Part shown: piece after piece, positions 52,289-61,444 of the stretch | How the letters are laid out: each line of letters starts with the position of its first letter | Numbering within the stretch: the first letter of the stretch is position 1 | Source of the DNA: G051903925 sp051903925 | GTDB lineage: Bacteria; Pseudomonadota; Alphaproteobacteria; Zavarziniales; Zavarziniaceae | NCBI RefSeq assembly: GCF_051903925.1 | Contig: NZ_CP173678.1 | Location: 2,046,001-2,110,000, forward strand | Reading direction: 5' to 3' | Length of the DNA: 64,000 nt | Position numbers and translations under genes: made by a program | Notes under the pieces: generated by a model | Told to the model about the DNA's origin: nothing | Seen by the model: the letters and a program-made list of their open reading frames with translations, nothing else | Databases searched by the model: none

Positions 52289-52433
52289 TCCGTACGCGGA
52301 CCGGCGCCACCGTGCGGCGCACACGGAATCCCATGGGTTAACGCCTTCTCAAAACTTTCCAGGGTAGTGGTCGACCTTGGGGTCCGGCCTTGCCGGTGTC
52401 CCGTGCCTGCGCACCGCCTTGAGAGAGACCGCT

Positions 52434-54764
52434 TTGCCGCATCAGCTTGTCCAGACCCAAGGCGACCGGAGCGGACCGGCCGGCCGTGTCCGGGCGGCCC
52501 GGTTGCAGGCGGTGCTGCGCCACACGCCGCTGATGATGGCGGCAAACCTGTTCAACGGCGGGGCGACGGCCTGGGCCGTTTCGTCCGTTGCCAACCGGGC
52601 GGTCCTGGGCCTGTGGCTGACCGTGCTGACGCTCTATGTCGTCTTCGCCATCCGCTCGTGGCTGTCCTGGCGCAAGCGGGGCGAGCGCAATCCCGACATG
52701 GGCGTGTCCGAGCGCACGCTGACCCGCGCGACCTGGCATGCCGGCATCCTGGCCGCGATCTGGGCCGTGGTGCCGCTGCTGTGGTTCCACCAGCTGGAAG
52801 TGGCGGGGCAGGTGCTGGTGGCGACGCTGGTGACCGGCATGATCTGCGCCGGGGGCTTTGCCCTGGCGACGGTGCCGCGCGCGGCGGCGTGCTTCACCCT
52901 GGTGCTGGCGCTGGGCGGGGCGAGCGGCGTCGTCCTGTCGCAGAACCCCTATGGCTGGCCGCTGGTCTGCCTGCTGGCGGTCTATGGCGTGACGGTGATG
53001 CGCAGCGCCAGCGACACGGCGCGTGTCTTCGCCGACCGCTTCCGCTCTGAGGCCGAGTTGCAGGAGCGCCGGCTGGACATCGAGCTGCTGCTCAATGCGT
53101 TCGAGGAAAGCGGCTCCGACTGGCTGTTCGAGCTGGACGAGGCGCTGGTCATCGTCAAATGCTCCCCCCGCCTTGGCGAGGTGGCGGGCACGACCTCTGC
53201 CGCGCTGCTGGGAACCAGTTTCACGGCGTTGCTGACGCCGTCGTCGCGCGGCACGTTCGTCGCCGCGGTGGCCGCCGGCCGGCCGTTCCGCGACCTGATG
53301 GTCGAGGCGCTGCCCGGTGGGCGCTGGTGGTCGCTGGCGGCCAAGCCCCTGGGCGCCGAGCCCCGGCTGGGGGCGCGGGCCGACGCGCCGGCCCGCATCG
53401 GCCTGCGCGGTGTCGGTTCCGACGTCACACAGAAGAAGCTGGCCCAGGACGAACTGGTCTGGCTGTCGCGCACCGACCCCCTGACCAGCCTGAAGAACCG
53501 CACCGCTTTTCGCGAGATTTCCAGCCTGCTGCTGGAGACGGCCCGGCGTGGCCAGGGAACGCTGGCCTTGGCCTGTCTCGACCTGGACGGCTTCAAGGCG
53601 GTCAACGATTCGCTGGGCCATCCGGTGGGCGACCAGCTTCTGGCGATCGTGGCCGAGCGGCTGCGGGCCTTTCGCATGGACGGCGTCCATATCGGTCGCC
53701 TGGGCGGGGACGAATTCGGCGTGGCCCTGCTGGACAGGCCGGCCGCCGCTGCGCGGGACCTTCTGGACCTCATCATCGCCCGCCTGTCCGAGCCCTATCA
53801 GATCGACGACGCGCGCATCACCGTCGGTGCCAGCGCAGGCCTGGCGATGGCTGCCGAGGGCGACGATATCGACCAGCTGATCCGCAATGCCGACCTGGCC
53901 CTGTACCATGCCAAGGATAGCGGGCGCGGCCGGGTCACCGTCTTTGACCCCGAAATGCATCGCGAGGCCAACAAGCGGCGCGAACTGCTGGAGGACCTGC
54001 GCGAGGCAATCGCCAATGACGGACTGGAACTGTTCTACCAGCCCATCGTCGCCTTCCGCCCGGGTGGGCTGAAGGCGCGGATCGTGGGGTTCGAGGCGCT
54101 GCTGCGCTGGCGCCATCCGCGCCTGGGCCTGCTGGCGCCCGGCGCCTTCATCGCCGAGGCCGAGCGCTCAGGCCTGATCAGCGCCCTGGGCGACTGGGTC
54201 ATCGCCCGGGCCTGTGCCGATGCCGCGACCTGGGACCAGCCGGTGCGGGTCGCGGTCAACCTGTCGCCCGCCCAGTTCGACAATGGCGACCTGGCCGGCA
54301 CCATCCGGGCAGCACTGGCGCGCAGCGGCCTGCCGGCCGACCGGCTGGAGCTGGAAATCACCGAGGCGATGTTCATCCAGCACGACGCCCAGGCCGAGGA
54401 GTTCATGCGCCAGATGGCCGAGCTGGGCGTGGGCATTGCGCTGGACGATTTCGGCACCGGCTATTCCTCGCTGGGCTACCTGGCCCGGTTCCCGGTGCAG
54501 AAGATCAAGATCGACCGGGCCTTCGTCTCTGGCCAGGCGGCGGCGGCGCGGCGCAGCGCCATCGTCCGCGCCGTGGTCGCCATCGCCCATGCCCTGAACA
54601 TGGAGACCGTGGCCGAGGGCGTGGAGACGGAGGAGGACCTGGCCTGGGTCCGAGACCTGGGTTGCAGCCACGCCCAGGGCTACCTGATCAGCCGGCCCAT
54701 GTCGCTGTCCCACGTGCCGGAGCTGCTGGCCCGCGATGCCCCCGCGGCAGAGGAAGCGGCCTGA
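52434..54764 (+). CDS. Membrane GGDEF-EAL c-di-GMP enzyme
   Basis: 776 residues from TTG 52434; all upstream starts are TTG and the first in-frame ATG (52533) falls inside the first helix, so the start is uncertain. N-terminal 190 residues hold about six helices (MASE-like sensor), then a PAS-like domain (about 205-330), GGDEF (intact G424-F428) and EAL (E554-A-L, with ELEITEAMF, DDFGTGYSSL and KIDRAFV). Both catalytic motifs are intact, so synthesis and breakdown of c-di-GMP are both possible. Confidence 0.87.
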   Translation: MPHQLVQTQGDRSGPAGRVRAARLQAVLRHTPLMMAANLFNGGATAWAVSSVANRAVLGLWLTVLTLYVVFAIRSWLSWRKRGERNPDMGVSERTLTRATWHAGILAAIWAVVPLLWFHQLEVAGQVLVATLVTGMICAGGFALATVPRAAACFTLVLALGGASGVVLSQNPYGWPLVCLLAVYGVTVMRSASDTARVFADRFRSEAELQERRLDIELLLNAFEESGSDWLFELDEALVIVKCSPRLGEVAGTTSAALLGTSFTALLTPSSRGTFVAAVAAGRPFRDLMVEALPGGRWWSLAAKPLGAEPRLGARADAPARIGLRGVGSDVTQKKLAQDELVWLSRTDPLTSLKNRTAFREISSLLLETARRGQGTLALACLDLDGFKAVNDSLGHPVGDQLLAIVAERLRAFRMDGVHIGRLGGDEFGVALLDRPAAAARDLLDLIIARLSEPYQIDDARITVGASAGLAMAAEGDDIDQLIRNADLALYHAKDSGRGRVTVFDPEMHREANKRRELLEDLREAIANDGLELFYQPIVAFRPGGLKARIVGFEALLRWRHPRLGLLAPGAFIAEAERSGLISALGDWVIARACADAATWDQPVRVAVNLSPAQFDNGDLAGTIRAALARSGLPADRLELEITEAMFIQHDAQAEEFMRQMAELGVGIALDDFGTGYSSLGYLARFPVQKIKIDRAFVSGQAAAARRSAIVRAVVAIAHALNMETVAEGVETEEDLAWVRDLGCSHAQGYLISRPMSLSHVPELLARDAPAAEEAA

Positions 54765-54791
54765 GGCGGACGTCCGGCCGCGCCCCGGGCT

Positions 54792-55331
54792 TCAGGGTCG
54801 GATCTCGATCGGGGTCCCGTCCTCGACCGAAGACCAGATGACGTCCATGGCGGCATTGCTGACGGCGATGCACCCCGCCGTCCAGTCGCCGATGCGCCGG
54901 GCAGCGGCACGGCCCTCTGCACTGCCGGGCTCGCCATGGATGAAGATGGCGCCACCCGGGGCATAGCCGCCCTGCCGTGCCCGCAACCGGTCATAGGCGT
55001 CCGGGTAGGAGACGTGGAGGGAGAGGTAGTACTGGCTGCGCGGGTTGCGCGCGTCGATGCGGTAGCGCCCCTCCGGCGTGCGGCCGTCGCCCTCCCGCTG
55101 CTTCGGCCCCACGGGCGCGAAGCCCAGCGCCACCGGGAAGGACTGCACCGTGCGGCCATCGCGGATCAGGCTCAGCCGCCGCTGGGCTTTCTCCACCAGG
55201 ATCAGGTCGACGGCGGCGCCGCCGATCACGACCGGCTCGGCGTGCGCCGGCCGCCCCGCCGCCAGCAGCAGGCCCAACGCGGCGATCCGGCCCAGCGCAC
55301 GAATCGGCGGGAACAAGCGGGGCCAATCCAT
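54792..55331 (-). CDS. L,D-transpeptidase (YkuD), short exported form
   Basis: 179 residues from ATG 55331. Signal peptide to AHA (about residue 31). YkuD domain with H132 in IFIHGEPG and nucleophile C154 in DWTAGCIAVSN, i.e. HG...[ST]xGC with the usual arginine after GC[IV] replaced by alanine. Periplasmic crosslinker of peptidoglycan, or attaching lipoproteins to it. Divergent from lpp. Confidence 0.88.
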   Translation of the reverse strand: MDWPRLFPPIRALGRIAALGLLLAAGRPAHAEPVVIGGAAVDLILVEKAQRRLSLIRDGRTVQSFPVALGFAPVGPKQREGDGRTPEGRYRIDARNPRSQYYLSLHVSYPDAYDRLRARQGGYAPGGAIFIHGEPGSAEGRAAARRIGDWTAGCIAVSNAAMDVIWSSVEDGTPIEIRP

Positions 55332-55413
55332 GGTTCGGTTATCGCCCCCGTGCAGCGAGCCGGCAAGAGCCGGCCCCCGGCGCGCCAGGGAGCGCGCCTG
55401 AGCCCCCGCGCGC

Positions 55414-55441
55414 TTGATGGATGGGGGCACTCGGCTATGCT
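55414..55441 (+). promoter_or_regulatory. Sigma70 promoter for lpp
   Basis: TTGATG (55414-55419), 16-bp spacer, TATGCT (55436-55441). Transcription would start about 33 nt before the ATG at 55481, which has TGGAGG 6 bp upstream. A good promoter and ribosome site are expected for an abundant lipoprotein. Confidence 0.55.
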
Positions 55442-55480
55442 GGCCGCCGCTTCATTGGTCCAACTGTTCCTGGAGGTTTC

Positions 55481-55774
55481 ATGCGTGGCAGACCTGCCCT
55501 CGCCGCGGTACTGATGGCTGCCGGCCTTGCCGCCGGGTGCACCGGCCTCAGCGACGAGGATCGCGCCCTGTTGAACCAGGCCCTGTCCGAGGCCCGGGCC
55601 GCCCAGGATACGGCGAACCAGGCATTGGCCGCGGCCCAGGCGGCGCAGGCCCAGGCGGCCGGCTCGGCCCAGGCGGCCCAGGCGGCGCAGCTGGCGGCCC
55701 AGAACGCGGAGGCCAATGCCGCCGCCGCGGCGCAGCGCGCCGACCGCATGTTCAGCCAGTCGCTGCGCAAGTAG
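55481..55774 (+). CDS. lpp: Braun-type outer-membrane lipoprotein (Lpp-like)
   Basis: 97 residues from ATG 55481. Lipobox LAAGC with lipidated C20. The mature part is a single alanine-rich heptad coiled coil (ALSEARAAQDTANQALAAAQ and similar) ending in AAQRADRMFSQSLRK. E. coli Lpp ends ANQRLDNMATKYRK, whose terminal lysine is crosslinked to peptidoglycan; here the protein also ends in RK. Flanked by two L,D-transpeptidase genes, the enzymes that make this bond. Confidence 0.8.
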   Translation: MRGRPALAAVLMAAGLAAGCTGLSDEDRALLNQALSEARAAQDTANQALAAAQAAQAQAAGSAQAAQAAQLAAQNAEANAAAAAQRADRMFSQSLRK

Positions 55775-55778
55775 CGTC

Positions 55779-56708
55779 ATGACCGAGTACCGGCCGCCCG
55801 GGATGCTGTCGTCGATGCCGACCTATGTCGCGCCATCGACGTTCATCCGTTGTCCCCGGCTGGAACCGGAGGAGGGGGCGGACATCGCCATCCTGGGCGT
55901 GCCGCTGGACCTGGCGACCACGTTCCGGCCGGGCGCGCGCATGGGCCCCTCCGCCGTGCGCCATGCCTCGGCTCAGCTGGCGGAGCTCAAGGCCTATCCC
56001 TGGGGCTTCGACCCCAAGGAGCGGCTGCGCATCGCCGATGCCGGTGATGTCGCCTTCGACCACGGACGGCCCCACACCATCCCCGCCCTGGTCGAGCTGG
56101 CGGCGGCCGAGCTGGTGAAGCGCGACATCTTCGTGCTGGGCATTGGCGGCGACCATTGGGTGACCTATCCGCTGCTGAAGGCCCAGGTCGCCAAGCACGG
56201 GCCGCTGGCCCTGGTCCATTTCGACGCGCATCCCGATACCTGGATGGAATCGGGGGAGCAGGACGCGATCGAGATGAACCACGGCACGATGTTCTATCGC
56301 GCGGTGAAGGATGGCCTGATCGTGCCGGAACGGTCGGTCCAGACCGGCATCCGGACCTGGGTCGACGACACGATGGGCCTGACCGTCCTCAACGCCCGCC
56401 AGGTCCATGCCGAAGGGCCGCAGGCCATCGCCGAGCGCATCCGCGGCATCGTGGGCGGTCACAAGGCCTATCTCACGATCGATATCGACGTGCTCGACCC
56501 CGCCTTCGCGCCCGGCACCGGCACCCCCGTAGCGGGCGGCCTGACCTTCGCGCAGCTGCAGGCGATCCTGGACGGGATCGGCGACCTTCCCTTGGTGGCG
56601 ATGGACGTGGTCGAGGTGTCGCCCCCGTTCGACCATGCGGAAGTGACCGCGCTGGCCGGCGCCACCATCGCCTTCGAGCAGATCTGCCGGATGGCCGCGC
56701 GCCGCTGA
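55779..56708 (+). CDS. speB: Agmatinase / ureohydrolase
   Basis: 309 residues from ATG 55779, 4 bp after lpp. Mn-binding motifs: GGDHW (usually GGDHS), VHFDAHPDTW (D-A-H-x-D) and TIDIDVLDPAFAPGTGTP (usually SxDxDxxDPxxxPGTGTP). Hydrolyses agmatine or a guanidino acid to urea and an amine. Upstream start at 55716 would overlap lpp. The GGDHW change is at a metal-site neighbour, so the exact substrate is not fixed. Confidence 0.85.
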   Translation: MTEYRPPGMLSSMPTYVAPSTFIRCPRLEPEEGADIAILGVPLDLATTFRPGARMGPSAVRHASAQLAELKAYPWGFDPKERLRIADAGDVAFDHGRPHTIPALVELAAAELVKRDIFVLGIGGDHWVTYPLLKAQVAKHGPLALVHFDAHPDTWMESGEQDAIEMNHGTMFYRAVKDGLIVPERSVQTGIRTWVDDTMGLTVLNARQVHAEGPQAIAERIRGIVGGHKAYLTIDIDVLDPAFAPGTGTPVAGGLTFAQLQAILDGIGDLPLVAMDVVEVSPPFDHAEVTALAGATIAFEQICRMAARR

Positions 56709-56719
56709 GGCGCTCCGCC

Positions 56720-57631
56720 TCAGGCGATGACCTGGGGCACGCCGGTTCGCTCGGCGATCGCCTTCATCAGGGCGGCCGCATCCAGCGCCAGGCCGTGCTC
56801 CGCGGCCAGGCGGGCCGCTGCCTGGGTCAGGCCGGGCAGGGTGGTTGCCGGCCGCGCGGTGCCGGCCTCGACCGCGTCGATCGCGGCCCCCTCGACATGG
56901 ACCTCGACCAGCAGGCGGCCGTCGACAAGGCCCAGCTTCCAGGGCTGGTCGACCACGGTCACCGGCGTGCCCACGGTGACCCGGCCGAACAGGTCCTCTA
57001 TCCCCTCGGGATAGAGCCGGATGCAGCCCGACGAGACGCGCCGGCCCACGGCATAGGGCCGGTTGGTGCCGTGCACGCGATAGGCGCCGGCAAAGCCCAG
57101 GTCGATGGCGAAGGCCCCCATCGGGTTGTCCGGCCCCGGCGGGACCATGGCGGGCAGGTCGGGATTCTCCGCCCGCATCGACTCGGTCGGGATCCAGGTC
57201 GGATCGGTGCGCATCTGCACGATGGAGGTGCGGCCGACCGGCGTGTCCACCCCCTCGCGCCCGATGCCGATCGGCCAGGTGCGCACCGCGCCATCCTCGA
57301 ACAGGTAGAGGCGCTGGTCGCCCAGGTTGATGACGATGCCGCGGGCCGGCCCCTCCACTTGCGGCAGCAGGTGCGCGGTCGGCAGCAGGATCGCCCGGCC
57401 CTCGCCCGGCAGCCAGGGATCGACGCCCGGATTGGCGGTGACCAGCTCGACGAAGCCCAGGTTGTACCAGCGCGCGATCTCGACGAAGGTGTCCTGGCCC
57501 TGGGCCTGGTACTGCATCAGCTGGCCGGTCAGGCGGCTTGCGGAGGCGGCGCGGGCCGGGCCGGGGACGGCGGCCAGGGCGGCGAGGCCCGCCAGCACGG
57601 CGCGGCGGTTCGGGGCGGTCTCGGCAGGCAT
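56720..57631 (-). CDS. LysM-type exported L,D-transpeptidase (ErfK/YbiS)
   Basis: 303 residues from ATG 57631 (GAGG 5 bp upstream; GTG at 57637 less likely). Twin-arginine-like NRRAVLAG signal to ARA (about 28). LysM region about 40-88, YkuD catalytic domain with H187 in YRVHGTNRPYAVG and C203 in RVSSGCIRLYPEG. All catalytic residues are intact; length and layout match YbiS/ErfK, the enzymes that attach Lpp to peptidoglycan in E. coli. Confidence 0.9.
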   Translation of the reverse strand: MPAETAPNRRAVLAGLAALAAVPGPARAASASRLTGQLMQYQAQGQDTFVEIARWYNLGFVELVTANPGVDPWLPGEGRAILLPTAHLLPQVEGPARGIVINLGDQRLYLFEDGAVRTWPIGIGREGVDTPVGRTSIVQMRTDPTWIPTESMRAENPDLPAMVPPGPDNPMGAFAIDLGFAGAYRVHGTNRPYAVGRRVSSGCIRLYPEGIEDLFGRVTVGTPVTVVDQPWKLGLVDGRLLVEVHVEGAAIDAVEAGTARPATTLPGLTQAAARLAAEHGLALDAAALMKAIAERTGVPQVIA

Positions 57632-57692
57632 CGGCACCTCAACGCTTTGGACGGGGACGCGCGGAAAGAGTCATCGAGTGGTCATTGCAGGC

Positions 57693-57720
57693 TTGACCGC
57701 GCGTCACAGCGCCTTATAGT
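57693..57720 (+). promoter_or_regulatory. rpsD promoter
   Basis: TTGACC (57693-57698), 16-bp spacer, TATAGT (57715-57720). Predicts a leader of about 67 nt before the rpsD ATG at 57794, in which S4 could bind for autoregulation (inference). Confidence 0.65.
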
Positions 57721-57793
57721 GCGCGACCTTACGTGAGCCCAGCGGGTTCCCGATGGCATCTCCGTTCCTTTCTGGTGGTCTGGCGGGTTTCGA

Positions 57794-58411
57794 ATGACCA
57801 AGCGCGCGGAAGCGAAGTACAAGATCAATCGCCGCCTTGGCGAGAACCTCTGGGGTCGGCCCAAGAGCCCGATCAACAAGCGCGAGTATGGCCCCGGCCA
57901 GCACGGTCAGCGCCGCAAGGGCAAGGTGACTGACTTTGGCATCCAGATGCGTGCCAAGCAGAAGCTGAAGGGCTATTACGGCAACATCACCGAGAAGCAG
58001 TTCCGCAACCTGTACGAGGAGGCGGTACGCCGCCGTGGCGACACGGGCGAGAACCTGATCGGCCTGCTGGAGCGCCGCCTGGACGCCGTCGTCTACCGCC
58101 TGAAGTTCGCGGCGACGCCGTTCGCCTCGCGCCAGTTCGTGAACCATGGCCATATCCTGGTGAATGGCAAGCGGGTGAACATTCCCAGCTACCTGGTGCG
58201 CGACGGCGACACGATCGAGATCAAGACCGCGTCCAAGCAGCTTGCCGTCGTGCTGGAAGCCAGCCAGTCGCGCGAGCGGGACGTCCCCGACTACCTGCAC
58301 GTGGACCATGGCAAGATGGTGGGCACCTTTGTCCGCACGCCGGGCCTGGGCGACGTGCCGTACCCGGTCAAGATGGAGCCGAACTTGGTCGTCGAGTTCT
58401 ACTCGCGCTGA
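57794..58411 (+). CDS. rpsD: 30S ribosomal protein S4
   Basis: 205 residues, full length. KRAEAKYKINRRLGENLWG at the start, GPGQHGQRRKGKVTDFG, RRLDAVVYRLKFAATPFASRQFV (S4 RNA-binding domain), and HVDHGKMVGTF near the end. Primary 16S rRNA binding protein. Transcribed alone with its own promoter and terminator, not from the alpha operon. Confidence 0.98.
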   Translation: MTKRAEAKYKINRRLGENLWGRPKSPINKREYGPGQHGQRRKGKVTDFGIQMRAKQKLKGYYGNITEKQFRNLYEEAVRRRGDTGENLIGLLERRLDAVVYRLKFAATPFASRQFVNHGHILVNGKRVNIPSYLVRDGDTIEIKTASKQLAVVLEASQSRERDVPDYLHVDHGKMVGTFVRTPGLGDVPYPVKMEPNLVVEFYSR

Positions 58412-58444
58412 CCGGTACCACGCCCCTCGGGGCGCGACAGGATC

Positions 58445-58472
58445 AAGGCGGGCCCTCGGGCCCGCCTTTTTT
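58445..58472 (+). terminator. Intrinsic terminator after rpsD
   Basis: AAGGCGGGCC(C) pairs with (G)GGCCCGCCTT, followed by six Ts (58467-58472), 33 bp after the rpsD stop. Confidence 0.92.
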
Positions 58473-58598
58473 GTTGGAACGGCGGGTTCTGTTGGAACGG
58501 CTGGCGGTGGGGCGCGACCGGATGGCGCCTTGCCGCAGGCGCACCTTGCTGGAATCCTCGGCCGCACGATATCCCGGTCATGGCCCTGCGCGCTCCCG

Positions 58599-59261
58599 GT
58601 GGCGATTCACGATCTTCCCCTGCCGGGTGTCGCGGCGCGGGTGCCCGCACCGCGCCTGTCCGCGCTGCTGGCCGGCCTGCGCGCCGAACTGTGCCAGGCC
58701 GCGTCCAGCCCGCGCGTGACGCTGGCCCAGGCGCTGGACCTGGTCCAGGAGCGCGCCTTTGGCGGCGTGCTGCTGCTGCTGACGCTGCCCTGCCTGCTGC
58801 CGGTGCCGCCGGTCCTGTCCATGCTGATGGAGGGGCCGCTGCTGCTGGTGTCGGCGCAGATGATCCTGGGGCGGGGCCAGCCCTGGTTGCCGGGGCGCGT
58901 GCGGCGCCTGGGCCTGGCGCGGCCGCGCGCGGTCGCCATGATCGACGCCGTGCTGCCCCGCCTGCACCGGGTGGAGGCGCTGGTCCGGGTCCGCTGGACA
59001 ACCCTGACGACGCAGTCCGCGCGGCGGGGCCTGGGCGTCATCTGCTTCCTGAGCGCCAGCCTGGTGGGACTGCCCGTTCCGCTGATCGGCTGGCTGCCGG
59101 CTTTCGCCCTGGCGCTGATGGCCCTGGGACTGGTGGGGGAGGACGGCGTGCTGGTCCTGGCCGGCGTTGCCCTGGGTCTGGCCGGGATCGCCGCCGGCGC
59201 CCTGCTCCTGTTGGGAACCATCGACATGGGCGATCATTTGCTGAGGACACTGGAATCGTGA
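58599..59261 (+). CDS. exoD: ExoD-family exopolysaccharide synthesis membrane protein
   Basis: 220 residues from GTG 58599; a later GTG is also possible. Three to four hydrophobic segments. Signature: VQERAFGGVLLLLTLPCLLPVPPVLSMLM region, shown by AFGGVLLLLTLP and SAQMILGRGQPWLPGRVRR. ExoD supports exopolysaccharide production and alkaline tolerance in rhizobia; its biochemical role is unclear. Confidence 0.82.
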   Translation: MAIHDLPLPGVAARVPAPRLSALLAGLRAELCQAASSPRVTLAQALDLVQERAFGGVLLLLTLPCLLPVPPVLSMLMEGPLLLVSAQMILGRGQPWLPGRVRRLGLARPRAVAMIDAVLPRLHRVEALVRVRWTTLTTQSARRGLGVICFLSASLVGLPVPLIGWLPAFALALMALGLVGEDGVLVLAGVALGLAGIAAGALLLLGTIDMGDHLLRTLES

Positions 59262-59393
59262 CGGGTGCGGAATCGAAGACGTCACAGGCCCGTGTCATCC
59301 TGAGCTGTACGGGCGCGCAATCTGCGCAGCACGCGCCCGTTGCATGTCCCTGCGTTCCCCGACCCACCCGCCCCGACAAGGAGTGATCTTCTC

Positions 59394-60041
59394 GTGAAGA
59401 CCCTGCCTGCCAACGTCGAGACTCGAGTCGATTCGTCCCTTGCCCCCCGTGGAAGTGCCCGCGCCCCGTCGGCCGGCAGCACGCTTGCCGCGCGGTGGCT
59501 CTACCTGAAGCAGATGCTGGCCCATCCCAAGCAGATGGCCTCGATCTTTCCCGCCTCGCGCGTGCTGTGCGAGCGGATCGCCAGCCATGTGCGGGTCGAG
59601 CCGGGCGAATGGCTGGTCGAACTGGGGCCGGGGACGGGCGCCGTGACGCAGGCCCTGCTGGACGGGGGCGCATCGCTGGATCGCACCGCGGTGATCGAGA
59701 TCGGCGACGAACTGGCCCAGCATGTGCGTCGGTCCTTTCCCGGCCTGAAGGTCATCACGGGCGACGCCATGGACCTGGGGCAGCTGCTGCCCCCTGGCGC
59801 GGTGGGCCGCGTCGGCACGATCGTGTGCGGCATCCCGCTGGCCATGGTGCCGCTGGACGTGCAGCGGCGCCTGGTCGACGCGATGTTCAGCGTGATGCCG
59901 GAGGGGCGCTACTTCCTCCAGTATTCCTACTTCGTGACGTCGCCGCTCAAGGCCCGCGAACTGGGGCTGAAGGCGGAGCGGCTCGACTACGTCCTGCAGA
60001 ACGTGCCGTTTGCCTCGATCTGGGCCTATCGCAAGGCCTGA
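59394..60041 (+). CDS. Phospholipid N-methyltransferase-like (PmtA family)
   Basis: 215 residues from GTG 59394 with AAGGAG upstream. LKQMLAHPKQMASIFPASRVLCERI followed by SAM motif WLVELGPGTGAVTQALL, VIEIGDELAQHV and CGIPLAMVP; these are PmtA features. Would convert phosphatidylethanolamine toward phosphatidylcholine, or methylate rRNA in the KsgA-related sense; the PmtA reading is preferred from the N-terminal block. Confidence 0.78.
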   Translation: MKTLPANVETRVDSSLAPRGSARAPSAGSTLAARWLYLKQMLAHPKQMASIFPASRVLCERIASHVRVEPGEWLVELGPGTGAVTQALLDGGASLDRTAVIEIGDELAQHVRRSFPGLKVITGDAMDLGQLLPPGAVGRVGTIVCGIPLAMVPLDVQRRLVDAMFSVMPEGRYFLQYSYFVTSPLKARELGLKAERLDYVLQNVPFASIWAYRKA

Positions 60042-60059
60042 GGCGCCGCGGCACAAACG

Positions 60060-60091
60060 AAAAGGGCCGGCCCCTCGCGGAGCCGGCCCTT
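60060..60091 (-). terminator. Intrinsic terminator for grxD (minus strand)
   Basis: Ten-bp stem AAGGGCCGGC (60062-60071) / GCCGGCCCTT (60082-60091); on the minus strand it ends in TTTT. Placed between the convergent PmtA-like gene and grxD, so it may serve both. Confidence 0.8.
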
Positions 60092-60110
60092 CGCGTGTGG
60101 GGAGGTGTCG

Positions 60111-60449
60111 TCAGGCCGCGGCGGGCAGCAGGCCACGCTCCGCCAGCAGGCTCTTGAGCTCGCCGGTCTGGTACATCTCGCGCACGATGTCGGCGCCGCC
60201 GATGAACTCGCCATTGATGTAGAGCTGGGGAATGGTGGGCCAGTCGCTGAACTGCTTGATGCCATCGCGCAGGGCGGGGTCGACGAGCACGTCAAAGCCC
60301 TTGAACTTGACCTTCAGCGCGCTCAGCACTTGGACCACGGCGGCCGAGAAGCCGCACTGCGGAAAGATCGGCGTACCCTTCATGTAGAGCACGACCGGGT
60401 TCGTCCCGATGTCCTGCCGGATGCGCTCGAAGACGGGGTTGTCACTCAT
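60111..60449 (-). CDS. grxD: Monothiol glutaredoxin, Grx4 class
   Basis: 112 residues from ATG 60449. Active-site C32 in PQCGFSAAVV (CGFS); WPTIPQLYINGEFIGGADIVREM is the glutathione and GG motif. Binds a bridging [2Fe-2S] cluster with glutathione for delivery to Fe-S proteins. Monocistronic with a terminator. Confidence 0.95.
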   Translation of the reverse strand: MSDNPVFERIRQDIGTNPVVLYMKGTPIFPQCGFSAAVVQVLSALKVKFKGFDVLVDPALRDGIKQFSDWPTIPQLYINGEFIGGADIVREMYQTGELKSLLAERGLLPAAA

Positions 60450-60646
60450 CGACGATGTCCTGTTTGGGGCGCTGGCCGCCGCTTGCGCCACCCCTTGGGC
60501 GGGATGTGGCCGCATGATGTCGATCATCAAATTAGGCGCGGCGCCCGCTGGCCGCAAGGCGGGGGCTGGACAATTCCCGCCCACGCCGCCTTTCTTGGCC
60601 TAATGTCACAGGACAGAAAAACCCATAAGACAAAGGGAGAAACGCG

Positions 60647-61423
60647 ATGCGCTTGCGGCAGGTGGCCCTGGTGGCGGGCAAGCTGGAGCCCGTGGTCGAC
60701 ACGTTCCACAAGGTGCTGGGCCTCAATGTCGGGTACCGCGACCCGGACGTGGGCGTGTTCGGCCTGGTCAACGCGGTGATGCCGGTGGGCGGCGATTTCC
60801 TGGAGGTGGTCGAGCCGGTCAAGGACGACGCCTCGGCGGGACGCTACCTGAAGCGGCGCGGCGGCGATGCCGGTTACATGGTGATCCTGCAGGCCGAGGA
60901 CGCGCTGCCGCATCGCGAGCGGATCGCGGGCCAGGGCGTGCGCATCATCTGGAAGCATGACAGCAAGGCCTATGCCTTCACCCACTTCCATCCGGGCGAC
61001 TTTGGCGGGGTCCTGGCCTCGGTCGATTCGGTGCCCAATGCCGCCAACTGGCTGGACCCGGACGGCGACTGGCCGCCCTGTGGCAAGGAGTGGCGCAACC
61101 ATCGCAGCGATCCCAACGTGCTGGGTTTCCGCAGCGTCACGATCCAGCATCCCAAGCCGGCCGAGATGGCGGCGCGCTGGGCTGAGTTGCTGGAGCAGCC
61201 GTTGGAGACGGTGGACGGCGTGCCGACGGTCCAGCTGACGGGGGCCGCGATCCGCTTCGTATCCCCGCGGGCGGGCGATGCCGACGGCACCGGGGTGATC
61301 GGCCTGGACGTCAGGGTCAAGGACCGCGACGCCGTCCTGGCCCGCGCCAAGGCAGCGGGCGTGCCCGTCAAGGACGGCACCATCACGATCTGCGGCACCG
61401 ACTTCACCCTGAGCCAGGGCTGA
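60647..61423 (+). CDS. VOC-family (glyoxalase-like) protein
   Basis: 258 residues from ATG 60647 with AAGGGAG upstream. Two vicinal-oxygen-chelate modules: RLRQVALVAGKLEPVVDTFHKVLGL at the start and FRSVTIQHPKPAEMAARWAELL in the second half. Metal-ligand histidines are not fully conserved, so chemistry is unclear. Cytoplasmic. Confidence 0.75.
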   Translation: MRLRQVALVAGKLEPVVDTFHKVLGLNVGYRDPDVGVFGLVNAVMPVGGDFLEVVEPVKDDASAGRYLKRRGGDAGYMVILQAEDALPHRERIAGQGVRIIWKHDSKAYAFTHFHPGDFGGVLASVDSVPNAANWLDPDGDWPPCGKEWRNHRSDPNVLGFRSVTIQHPKPAEMAARWAELLEQPLETVDGVPTVQLTGAAIRFVSPRAGDADGTGVIGLDVRVKDRDAVLARAKAAGVPVKDGTITICGTDFTLSQG

Positions 61424-61444
61424 GGTCGGAGCGCGTCAGCCGTC

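Noticed and set aside
58473..58500. Direct repeat TGTTGGAACGGC after the rpsD terminator
   Set aside because: Only two short copies; too little to call a functional repeat or a general-stress promoter (no -10 GTT at proper spacing).
59281..59345. Possible fourth copy of the dispersed repeat (GTCATCCTGAGC)
   Set aside because: Only about 10 bp resemble the element and no paired arm is present.
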